Below, one piece after another: positions 54,842-64,000 of a stretch of 64,000 nt of DNA (position 1 is the first letter of the stretch; each line of letters begins with the position of its first letter). The notes under the pieces were generated by a model, which did no database searches, was not told the DNA's origin, and was given only the letters and a program-made list of their open reading frames with translations. The translations under genes were made by a program, and so were the position numbers. The stretch lies in the NCBI GenBank assembly GCA_022828595.1, contig JAKGHH010000002.1, positions 68,110,383 through 68,174,382 on the forward strand, read 5' to 3'. The DNA comes from Nelumbo lutea (Eukaryota > Streptophyta > Magnoliopsida > Proteales > Nelumbonaceae).

Positions 54842-56411
54842 TAGCTATCAAGCTTAGCCCGGCACGGCACGATAGCCCACGGGCGTGCCAAGCCCAGCAC
54901 GATGGTACGTGTCATGCTGGGCCCAGGGTTCGTAGTCCACGGGCCGGCACGGAATGGCATGACTGTTCGTAACGTGCCGCCCATGGCCCACGTGACGGCA
55001 CGGCCCGCAGCATAGGCCGGCATTGCACAGCCTATAAGGCCCATAGCGGGTTGTGCTCGGCCTGTCCAAAAACTAGCTGTTGGACCCCTCCCCCAAGTCC
55101 CCCCAATGGCTAGATTCAGCTTTTTGGGGGGGTTTTACATAAATACGCCCCTAACAGCTATAAACAGCTATATAGGGGGGGGTATTTATGTATTTTGCTT
55201 ATGAAGGGGAGAAAATGACACAAATGCCCCCCAACAACTATATAACAACTAGTTTAGCAGGGCTTTTTGGGTAAAGTTATAAATGACTTTACAATGACCA
55301 AAATACCCCTCCCAACAACTAAAAAACAATTAGTTTTTAGGGTAATTTGGGCAACTGAATTATTTTCAATTCCTATAAATAGCCCTATCCTCCACCATTT
55401 TTCTCATCACACCAATTCAATAATCAGCATTCAACAATTCTCTTAATCTCTTACCTCTCTCTCATACATTCTTTGCAATCTGAGTGAACTCTGATAATCT
55501 GGTTGGCTGATTGTCTGATTCTCCAAGTTAGAAATTTGGGAGGCTTGGAGCCTTGGACGTTGGAAGGCTTTAACTGTTGAAATCAAGTTGGGATTCTGAA
55601 CTGGCAATTCAAGGTAAGTCCAATTAAATTAATTTTATTTTTTAGAATTAAAAAAAAATGGTCGACTCTTCCCAAAACCCCAAGTTTAGTAGCCCGATTT
55701 GGAAAAATTTTAAATAGAGGATGTTGAGGGGAAAGGGAAAAGTGCAGTTTGCCAAAAATGTAGAAAAGACTTTAGCTATTGTAGCAAGGGTGGTACTGGT
55801 CATTTGAGTAGACATTTTCTCACACATGAGAAGGAAGAAGAAATAACCCACAATTTAAATGAATTGTTGAAATAATGGAAAATAAATTTTAAAAATATTG
55901 GGAGAACATTTCTCCCCTTTATTGCTTAGTTACAATGTTAGATCCTAAAATTAGGAAAGATAGTTTTGATATTTCACTTGAAACATATTGTGAAAATATG
56001 AATATTGAAATTGGAAATAAAAAAGAATAAATTAATAATTTATTATTTGAAATGTACAGTTTATATGAATCTGATTATCTGAAGTAGTAAGAAATAATAA
56101 GTAGAAGGCAGAAATCTGCTATTTCTACAACAAGTTCATTAACTGAACTTAATTTATTTACAAGAAAATATTTCTAGTTTAGGTGAGGGAACAAATAACT
56201 TTGATATTTTAGCCTGGTGGAGTGATTGAGTGAACATTCAAAAAATTATCCAGTTCTCACCGCCATGGCACGTGATCCGTGATCTACTAACCCCTCCAGT
56301 GTCTAGAAGCTACAGTTCCATCGGAGTCTTGTTTTAGTGCAAGTACCACTTTGAACGGGCCGCCCATGAGCTGTGTCGTGTCGACCCGGCACGGCCCACT
56401 TTACACCTCTA
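54842..56411 (+). mobile_element. Decayed, internally deleted hAT transposon
   Basis: The ends are imperfect inverted repeats: TAGCTATCAAGC on the left, TAGAGGTGTAAA inward from the right, with GGCACGGC-rich subterminal regions on both sides. The transposase relic has a BED zinc finger (AVCQKCRKDFSYCSKGG, GHLSRHFLTHEKEEE; about 55,740-55,850), then a jump to C-terminal pieces (TMLDPKIRK near 55,940; FDILAWWSD and RDLLTPPVS near 56,195-56,320) of the hAT dimerisation region. Stops and shifts are throughout and several hundred codons are missing. No clear 8-bp duplication. It sits 330 bp upstream of the first visible TLD exon. Confidence 0.75.
55374..55381 (+). promoter_or_regulatory. TATA box of the hAT element
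   Basis: TATAAATA in CCTATAAATAGCCC, about 280 bp before the transposase ATG at 55,658, followed by a CT-rich leader. Confidence 0.5.
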
Positions 56412-57059
56412 ATCAGGCTAAGAATACGCAAGTGTAATTGTGTAATTACTCATTATACATATTATTCAAGGGTCTATCATCATCAACCAAGCAATGTCCT
56501 AATTACTTGGATTGAACTGCACAAATCCTATTTTGCCTTTTCCCAGATTATGCATCACCATGCAATTTATGCCAACATTTCCTTTCTCTTTCAAAGATCT
56601 TACTCAACTATTACCTTTCTTCTGATCCAATGAAAATGTAAGTGATATCTAAACAGTCTTTAAATGGAAATATAATGCCTCTCATGAATAAGTAGATTAA
56701 ATGGACCAATGAGTGATATATGTAAATGTACCTCCAAATTCAACATGGAAGTGTACAATATATCTGTACATTAACCAAATACAGGTGCATCACCTTCCAA
56801 TGTTATCAGCAATGAATACTCAACCAACCGGTCAGTTGAGTGCCAGTACCATAAAAATTGCATAATTGACTAGTTAACCATAGTTACGCAACTGGGATGG
56901 CTAAGAATTGATCAGGTCATCTAATAACTAGTCCACCTAGTTTAAGCACAATTATTTTTATAATTTTGTTTTGTTGGTTTTATCTCTAACTACCAAAATA
57001 GTATTAGATTTACGTTTATATTGTCATATGCATACAAATTGCTTTAAGCAACCACTATG
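56412..57059. other. Non-coding stretch with a third LINE tail
   Basis: At about 56,460-56,545 the minus strand shows the same RTE 3' end (CCTATTTTG...GGTTGATGATGAT in the other orientation). No TLD exon was recognised here. Confidence 0.45.
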
Positions 57060-57480
57060 ATGTGGTTAGTTGAGGCTTTACAAAAATAAAACAAAGCCTA
57101 AATAAAAGAGAGAATGAGGGACAAAATCTTTGAGGTCTTCTCACAATCAGAGATTTGCCAGGGTTAGCTACATGAGAGCACAATCTAAGGGCACTTTTGA
57201 TTTATCAATATTTTATACTAATAGAGGGCTAATCTGTAATTTTTGTCAGTGCAGTTCAAACAAGAGAAGCAAACAGTTTGGTGGTGTGTCTAATGGGTCG
57301 ACCACACCAAAGGAGTATTTATATTAATGAAATAGAAGGACACTTTTCCCTTAATATACAAAGAGTAAAGGCACAAGGATAAAACAATAGAAAGAATATG
57401 TACAAGAAACTGATGCAAGGGTGCTAGCATTAGTTTGCCCATAAGAAAAGTATGCCTAGCTCTTGTAATAGAATTGTGAA
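57060..57480 (-). mobile_element. Probable 3' LTR of Copia J
   Basis: It follows the end of the minus-strand Copia J pol. On minus it has TTAATATAAATACTCC, a promoter-like TATA, at about 57,330-57,315. LTR ends were not fixed, and no second copy is in the window. Confidence 0.4.
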
Positions 57481-59180
57481 CATGAGGAAGTCAGATGGAG
57501 CCCGCAATAAGGAGATCCCTAATAAAGTATCAATCCACTTCAATATGCTTCATTTGCTCATGGAAAATAGATTAGATGCTATCTTGATAGCACTGAGATT
57601 GTCATCCAATAAAGGAACAAGAGATATTTGATCAAGGCAAAGGCCATGCATAAAAGACTTGAGCCAAATGATTTCATTGCAAGCAAAGGACATGGCTTGG
57701 CATTCTGCTTCAGTAGAAGACTTAGAGACTATTTGTTGTTTCTTAACTTCTAGAAAATAAGGGAATTACCCAAAAAAATATACCATCCAGTAGTAGACCT
57801 TCAAGTATCTAGACAGACAACTCAGTCAGCATCTACATATGCCGACAACTAAAGAGATGATATAGAGGGGAAGAAAAGACCATGAAACAAAATCCCCCTA
57901 ACATAGTGAATAATACAAGGCACAACAGTCACATGTGGCTGTCGAGGAGAGGAAACAAGCTAGCTAACAATCTAACCAACATAAGATATATTTAGATGTA
58001 TCATGGAGAGGTAAATAAGATTGCCCACAAGTTGATGGTAGAGGGTGGCATCTTCAAGGAGTGAACCATCATCTTTACTACTAAGCTTCAAATTTATCTT
58101 TAGAGAATCAACCAATTTGGAGTCTGTTTCGAGGAGGGGACCATCATCTTTACTAAGGTTTAAATTTATCTTTAAAGTATCAACCAATTTGGAGTCTGTG
58201 AGGTGAACAAGCATAACCAAATCAGTAGCATACTTTTGTTGATTGACAAAGTAGCCACGAGAGTTAAGATGAGCTTTGAATCTCAAAAGGCAAGTAATAG
58301 GACCAAGATCCTTCATCTTGAAGGATTGACTAAGAAGTTGCTTCAAATGATGAAATACCATCTTGATCATCTCCAGTTATAAGAATATCATCGATATATA
58401 GTAACAAGAGAGTAATCCTCTAAGGACGATATGAGGTGAAGAAAGAGTAGTCTAAGGAATTTTGGGTGAAAATGGCATCAATAATAATAGATCTGAATCT
58501 CTCAAACTATGCTCAAGGTGCTTCATATACACTTCTTGAATAGTATACAGGAGGAGGCTTCATATACATTGTCTCTTTCAGATCCTCATGCAAAAAGGCA
58601 TTTTTCACATCCATCTGATGAATTGCCCAACTTTTATCGCAGAAGTGGCAATGAGAAGACGAACTATGGTCATCTTAGCTATAAGCGTCCCCTAATAGTC
58701 AATCCCATACTCTTGTTTGTAACCTTGAGCAACCAATCTAGCCTTATACCTATCAAGGCTACTATCAAACTTTAACTTCATTGAATAAACACACCAGCTT
58801 CCAATGATAGAAGCATCAGGAAGAGGAACTAATTTCCCATATATCATTCTCAAGATAGAAGAAATCTCATTGCCATGGCCTCTTGCCAATGAGGATAAGT
58901 AACAGCCTGCTGATATGACAAGTATATTTGTAGAGGATAACACATCAGAAAAGGAGCTATGGTTGGAAAGAAAACCATAGCAGTCAAGTGATCTAGAAAT
59001 TCTAGAAGAACAACGATTAAAGGGAGGAATATCTGTAGAGGGAGCAATAAGATCAACAGGAGTAGGTGGAATACTTAAAGGAGATGGAGTGGATAATGAG
59101 CCATGCTCGGGAAAAGGAGAGATTGGGAGTGTAGGAACTGGAGTAACTATATGCTTCCTGAAATAAGTCTGATATGGCAA
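57481..59180 (-). pseudogene. Copia J reverse transcriptase and RNase H
   Basis: On minus: LVPLPDASIIGSWCVYSMKLK and RYKARLVAQGYKQEYGIDY (58,830-58,692). Then broken middle parts. Then FKMKDLGPITCLL, a 72-76-bp tandem duplication, LYHQLVGNLIYLSM (58,370-57,972), and RNase H with SSTEAECQAMSFACNE at about 57,730-57,680. Many stops and shifts. Confidence 0.8.
58052..58199 (-). repeat. In-frame tandem duplication within Copia J RT
   Basis: Two adjacent copies (58,199-58,128 and 58,127-58,052 on minus) encode TDSKLVDTLKINLNL and TDSKLVDSLKINLKLS versions of the same segment. The second has one extra Ser codon. Confidence 0.85.
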
Positions 59181-60230
59181 TCAAACAAGATGAAGTGCTT
59201 CAAAAGTACATATAGGCTCAAAATGTTGCAAAATTGACACTAGAGCAAGGAGTTTTGTAACATGTTTAAAGAACGAGAGATTTTCAAGAAAAATACATTA
59301 TGAGAAATCTAAGTCCAATGAGATTTTGGATCATAACAGACAAATCCCTTATGACCAGGACTATACCCCAAGAAAGCACATGAAGCAACAACTTAGTATG
59401 CTCATGAAGAGGAACATGCACAAAATAGATATACCCAAAGACATGAAGCAAAGAGAAGTTAGGAGATGAATTGAAAAGGGACTGATGTAGAGAAAGGTTA
59501 CGAAGAACAAACAATGGAAGAATATTAATGAGATGTACAGCAATGATGGCGGCCCCCATCTAAAAGGTTGTTGGAGCATGGGAATCCAACAGCATGGTTC
59601 TTACAAACAATCAAGATGTGGCCATTCTTGCATTCAACCACTTCATTTTGTTGAAGAGTGTCAGGACAAGATCTTTAGGGTTGTATACCATGTTGCTACA
59701 AATATGTCTAAAACTCTCCATAAATGTACTCTCTCCCTGAATCCAAATGAAGGGCACAAATAGTGGCATTAAACGGTGAAGTAACCCTAACATGAAAAAG
59801 TTTAAATGCAAAAAAGGATTCAGATTTCTTGTGAAGAAAATATATCCAGGTGTAACGGATATGATCATCAATAAAAGTAATAAAATATTTAAATCCCATT
59901 CCAGAAATCACAAGAGATGACCAAATATCACTATGCAATAACTAAAAAGTTGAAACAGGAAATGGAAAAACATGACTTTTACTAAAAATAACAAGACATG
60001 CAAGTTTTATCAATATGCTTTGAAGTAGAAGTAGATGAAGGTAAATATCTAGACGATAGAAGTGAATCAAGTTTCTTTGCAAAGGGATTCTCTACAAGAC
60101 GGTGCCATAGGTCCCAATCACTGTTACAAATATGAGAACTAGCAGTAGTAGAAAAAAGACAACTAGTAGCAATAGAAACGAGCTTCTTCTCAAATTCCAG
60201 TGCAATGAGTCGTCCTAGTCTATCCAAATG
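59181..60230 (-). pseudogene. Copia J integrase
   Basis: On minus: pre-integrase WHRLVENPFAKKLDSLLSS and CMSCYF (60,227-59,982), core HSDIWSSLVISGMGFKYFITFIDD-like start (59,938) with LHLDSGREYIYGEF (59,720), and the C-terminal INILPLFVLRNLSLHQSLF and FGYIYFVHVP (59,559-59,284). It is in at least three frames. The second catalytic Asp (LDSGREY) appears present. Confidence 0.8.
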
Positions 60231-60640
60231 CCCCTAACCTCCATAGTGCACTAGTCCTCTATTAAACAACTATCATGTGAGAAAGTGACAACATTACCAT
60301 GTTCAACAATCCAACCAACAATATTAGATTATTGGTAAGTTTAGGAACAAATAGAGTTTGAAGCAATAACAAAGGATAAGAGAGAGAGATAGCCAAGGAT
60401 AAGCCATTACAACGAACAATATCAAGCTTCTAACCATTAACTGCAACAATATGCTTATTAGAAGAAATAGGATAGGAAGACTAACCACAAGTTACCCCCA
60501 TCATATGATTGGAGGCGCCAAAATCTCCAAAGATTATTAGTTGAAGAACAATAATAGGTAAACTCACCAGACAAACTGAAAGCAGAAAAGGCAAAGGAAA
60601 TTTCCGAGGACATGAGTTGCTCGATCTTCTCCTCTAGCAT
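60231..60640 (-). pseudogene. Copia J protease end
   Basis: Near 60,540-60,490 on minus, DFGASNHMMG corresponds to the copia protease site DSGASxHM. No gag is recognised upstream; at about 60,660 a different, plus-strand fragment begins. Confidence 0.6.
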
Positions 60641-61096
60641 AACTTAGGAGCATCTCTCTTGTTTATGTTCTTCCATTACTTTTATGTGCTTGAAACAGTG
60701 GTTCAATCCAAATATAGGATTTTCATTATCCAATGTAAGTATCTATTGAAGGAGATGAGCAAGTTTGGTACTAATGTATTAAACCACTTAACACACCTAT
60801 TGACCAAAATCATAGGATTAAAGGTCCTAAGGAAAGTTGCAAAGGATGTTGGGGCTATCAGAGGCTAGTTGATCAATTACTTTACTTGTACATGACTAAA
60901 CCTAGTATTTCTTATACAATAAGCGTAGTGAGCCAGTACACGCATGCTCCTAGGAGTTGCCACTTGGCTGCTACTGGCAGGATTCTTGCTTGTCTAAAGA
61001 AGCTCCTCAGTAGGGGCATTTTGTTTATGAATTATGGCCACATAAAGTGTTGTGGACACGTTCGTTGGGAAAAAGTACCACCGCCGGCAGCAGCAG
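60641..61096 (+). pseudogene. Small plus-strand Copia RT fragment
   Basis: At 60,886-61,050: TKPSISYTISVVSQYTHAPRS, then HLAATGRILACLKKLLSRGILF and NYGHIKCCG, the RT-RNase H junction of a Copia pol. The preceding 200 bp contain weak related sequence. It ends against the gypsy LTR at about 61,096. Confidence 0.7.
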
Positions 61097-61527
61097 TGAT
61101 GAGATGTCCTCATCAGATTATCTAGCTAGTCACAGTTCATCTTATCTATCTTATCTTATCTTATCTGTTTCTTACCTTATCTATTCCAATAAGGATTAGT
61201 AGAAGATTAGTAGGAGTCTGATTTATCTTAGGGAGTCTTATCCTTCTTAAGTTAGGAGTCTTATCTGTAAGTAGTCGAACTCAACAAGGAGTCTTCCTAC
61301 AAGGAGGACTCTACCTCTTGTAATCTCCTATTTAAGGAGCTGCGATTATGGAATAAAGCATCCAATTCAGTCAAGAAAGAAAGGGAGAGTTAGGGTGATC
61401 TCTTGAACAAATCACCCCCTTTAGGTCGACACGATAGGGTCTGCACGGAAAGGGAGGGGCAAGGGGAAACTAGAGGTTCTCCCCGTGGACCGACCCGTGA
61501 TGAGACCCTATTCCCGGGCCCATAACA
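61097..61527 (+). mobile_element. 5' LTR of a Reina-like gypsy element
   Basis: It ends GGGCCCATAACA just before the primer site. A TATTTAA promoter lies near 61,330 and a (TTATC)n run at 61,138-61,170. The start TGATGAGATG at 61,097 is the most likely one, but without the 3' LTR it is not proven. Confidence 0.6.
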
Positions 61528-61529
61528 TT

Positions 61530-61543
61530 TTGTTATCAGAGCC
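61530..61543 (+). other. Primer binding site of the Reina-like element
   Basis: TTGTTATCAGAGCC, an initiator-Met tRNA type site two bases after the LTR. Confidence 0.75.
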
Positions 61544-61550
61544 AAACGTC

Positions 61551-62500
61551 ATGGGCGATCTGGAGCAGCTGACGTCCGGGGTCCAGGAATTGGAGCACTG
61601 GCTCGTGGAGAACAACGCAGAGGTACGTGAAGTCTAGGACGATGTCCGAGAGCTACGACGCTTGCTGGAGTCGTATTTCTCTAACAAGGAGAAGAGCCCC
61701 AAGGAAATGCAACCACCAACAGCCGCCAACCAGATTTGGCGGAATTGTCCGGTGAACAACAGATCGTTGCCCCGGCAGTCGCTGTTGTCCCCAAGTACAA
61801 TAGGCTGGAGTTCCCTTCGTACAATGGCAGTGGAGATCCGTTGGGATGGCTATACCGTTGTAAACAATTCTTTCGCAATCAGCGTACGGAAGACAGAGAT
61901 AAGGTTAGTCTGGCTGCATTCCATCCAACGAAAGAAGCACAACTCTGGTTCTACCGAGTGGAGTAGGAGGAACCCAGGCTCAGTTGGGGCCAATTTAAGT
62001 CCTACTGCCTCCTCAGGTTCAGGCCCCCATTGACGAGCAACCTGCTAGGTGAATTGATCAACCTCAAGCAGACAGGCACCGTGGCTGAATACCAGCGCCA
62101 ATTTCAGACCCTCCTTGCCAGAGCAGCCTCGGTACGACCGGATCAGTAGGTGGACATGTTCACCGCCGGATTAGCTGAACCCCTGAGGGTGGATGTGGAG
62201 ATGCAACATCCTCCCAACCTGGTCACCTCCATGAACCTAGCTCGTGCCTTCAAATGTAAGCTACAGCTCAGCAGCGGGACCTTCAGTATGGGTCGACCGA
62301 CGACATCATGGACACCCCCGAAGTCAACCGGGGTGGCCCCTTCTTCGGTAACCAGAAGGGAACAAAAACTTCACACAAGTATTGTTCCCAGGTCGGCATC
62401 AAGCACAGGAAACAGCATGACGACACCCCCCATCAAACGTTTATCCAGAGCCGAGATGGCAGATCGCCAGGCAAGGGAGCAATGCTTCAACTACGATGAG
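61551..62500 (+). pseudogene. Gag of the Reina-like gypsy element
   Basis: Starts at ATG 61,551 (MGDLEQLTSGVQELEHWL), a predicted coiled coil with a TAG near 61,635. The capsid in the next frame has LEFPSYNGSGDPLGWLYRC, FHPTKEAQLWFYRVE and VDMFTAGLAEPLRVDVE. The zinc knuckle CFNYDELYSAGHKCKRLFC (62,482-62,540) has Tyr in place of the second Cys. Stops near 61,964 and 62,147 and a frameshift near 61,735. Confidence 0.85.
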
Positions 62501-64000
62501 CTATATTCGGCGGGGCACAAGTGCAAGAGGCTATTCTGCCTTCTGGTGGACGAACAGGAGGAAGACGAGGATGAACCCGCAGCATTAGAACCCAAGATCT
62601 CCCTCCACGCAATCACCGGGATAAAGACCTCTCAAACTATGCAATTGTGGGCACAGGTGGCAAGGAAACCAGTACGTATCCTCGTAGATTCGGGAAGCAT
62701 GCACAATTTTGTAAGGGAGCAAGCTGCCCTTCAGCTGAAACTACCCATGGAAATCAGACCGCAACTGCAGGTACCCGTCGCAAACAGAGAGAGGGTTCAC
62801 AGCCCCGGAATCTGTAAGAACATCCAAATACAGGTTGAATCCAAACCCTTCTCTGCTAATTTATTTGTGCTACCCTTGGATGAACTTGATATAGTACTTG
62901 GAGTTAAATGGTTGATCACCCTAGGCCCTATCCTATGGGATTTCAGCGCCCTAACAATGTCATTCCGCCTGAATGGAAAACAAGTTACTTGGCAAGGAAC
63001 CAGAGTAAAGGCAAAAAAACCGCAGGTACATACACTTCAAGGCGAAACTACGCACACAGCAAATATGGAAAGACTCCTCACCGACTTCTCAGATATATTC
63101 CAAGAACCCAAGGAACTTCCACCCGCCCGAGCTTGCAACCATCGGATCCCTCTGATAACGGGTTCAGAGCCAATCGTCGTCCGGCCGTATCGCTACCCAC
63201 ATCTGCAGAAGGACGAGATAGAGAAGCAATGTGCGGACATGATGAAACAAGGAATCATTCGTCTCAGTCGCTCCCCCTTCTCCTCGCCGGTTTTATTGGT
63301 GCCAAAGCGAGACGGTACTTGGAGATTTTGTGTGGACTACAGAGAGCTCAATAACAAAACCGTCAAGGATAAATTCCCTATCCCCATGGTGGACGAGCTA
63401 TTGAATGAACTCCATGGAGCCCAGTACTTCTCGAAACTGGACCTCAGATCGGGATATTTTCAGGTTCAGATGGCGCCCGAGGATGTAGAGAAAACAGCCT
63501 TCCGAACGCATCATGGTCACTTTGAATTTCTAGCTATGCCATTCGGTCTCACCAACGCCCCATCCACATTCCAGTCTCTGATGAACGAGGTATTTCAGTC
63601 CCACCTTCGCAGATTCGTCTTAGTGTTCTTTGACAACATCCTCGTCTACAGTAAATCATGGATAGAACACGTGCATCATCTACAGACTGTTTTTGAACTT
63701 CTGCGCCAACACAAGCTCTTCTTGAAGCAGTCCAAATGTTCTTTTTGTTCTTTATCTGGGACATATAATCAGTGAGCAAGGTGTCACGGTGGATAGTTCC
63801 AAAATTCAAGCAATCCAGGAATGGCCCAAACCTCAATCCGCCAAGGCTCTCCACGGGTTCCTAGGACTGACAGGGTACTACCACAAGTTTGTACAAAATT
63901 ATGGACTATTGGCTGCCCCATTAACCAATATGCTAAAGAAGAATGCCTTCTAGTGGGATGACGCAGCCGACGCCGCCTTTGCAAACTTAAGGGATGCCCT
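62501..64000 (+). pseudogene. Protease and reverse transcriptase of the Reina-like element, cut by the window end
   Basis: The protease site is ILVDSGSMHNF at about 62,678-62,711. RT has SPFSSPVLLVPKRDGTWRFC, YRELNNKTVKDKFPIPMVDE, YFSKLDLRSGYFQVQM, FEFLAMPFGLTNAPSTFQ and the active site FFDN (63,626-63,637), where this lineage has FFDD or YYDD. A shift at about 63,745 breaks the open frame. The thumb and RNase H start ([30 protein letters not shown]) continue in another frame, with a TAG near 63,952, to the window end. The RT style (RFCVDYR, DELLNELHGAQYFSKLDLR) suggests the Reina lineage of chromoviruses; no chromodomain is in view. Confidence 0.87.

Noticed and set aside
55614..55645. GTAAGT...TTTTTTTAG as a leader intron of the hAT transposase
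   Set aside because: Only 32 bp between donor and acceptor, too short for a plant intron.

Overview
The window looks like a repeat-dense, gene-poor stretch of a flowering-plant nuclear chromosome. It is almost wholly built of LTR retrotransposons (Ty1/copia and Ty3/gypsy, including the plant-typical Tat lineage with two RNase H domains), small hAT and Harbinger-like DNA elements and RTE-type LINE tails. Only one host gene is recognisable: the 3' half of a plant TLD-domain protein gene on the minus strand (51.7-54.5 kb). The species cannot be told from the sequence. No rRNA, tRNA or CRISPR was seen.

Layout. 1-19.5 kb is a graveyard of one Copia family with an LTR of about 1.95 kb (TGTTAGACAG...CCCTTCA). 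Copy A lies on plus (1-8.0 kb) and is split by a gypsy solo LTR with target duplication CTTCA. Copies B, C, F and G lie on minus (9.5-19.5 kb), truncated and nested in each other. A Copia solo LTR with duplication CAGCA sits inside the pol of copy B. A gypsy gag relic (8.0-9.5 kb) lies between A and B. A 100-N scaffold gap follows (19,494-19,593). Then come a gypsy 3' end (to 21,790), the 5' end of a small minus-strand Copia (21.8-23.2 kb), and a gene-free stretch with a MITE and hAT elements (23.2-26.9 kb).

26.9-43.8 kb is a clear nest. A minus-strand Copia (H) was split by an 11-kb Tat gypsy element (32,655-43,639) with both LTRs, primer binding site, polypurine tract and target duplication ATAGG. 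The Tat polyprotein is one long frame broken by one frameshift and seven stops. Between pol and the 3' LTR it carries, on the opposite strand, a three-exon gene with GT-AG introns, its own TATA box and a dense cluster of ACGT cores. This antisense gene is the most interesting system in the window. A second, older Tat element (45.7-49.8 kb) is truncated in its reverse transcriptase.

49.8-56.4 kb holds a hAT MITE, the TLD gene exons with RTE tails in two introns, and a decayed hAT transposase element just upstream of the first visible exon. 57-61 kb is a decayed minus-strand Copia followed by a plus-strand Copia scrap. 61.1-64 kb is the 5' part of a Reina-like gypsy element that runs off the window.

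All retroelement polyproteins seen are broken. Three unrelated ones (Copia A, Tat, Reina-like gypsy) have lost the second catalytic aspartate of reverse transcriptase by the same Asp-to-Asn change. Most stops are C-to-T or G-to-A type, consistent with long silencing by cytosine methylation. Coordinates of element edges without target duplications are approximate.
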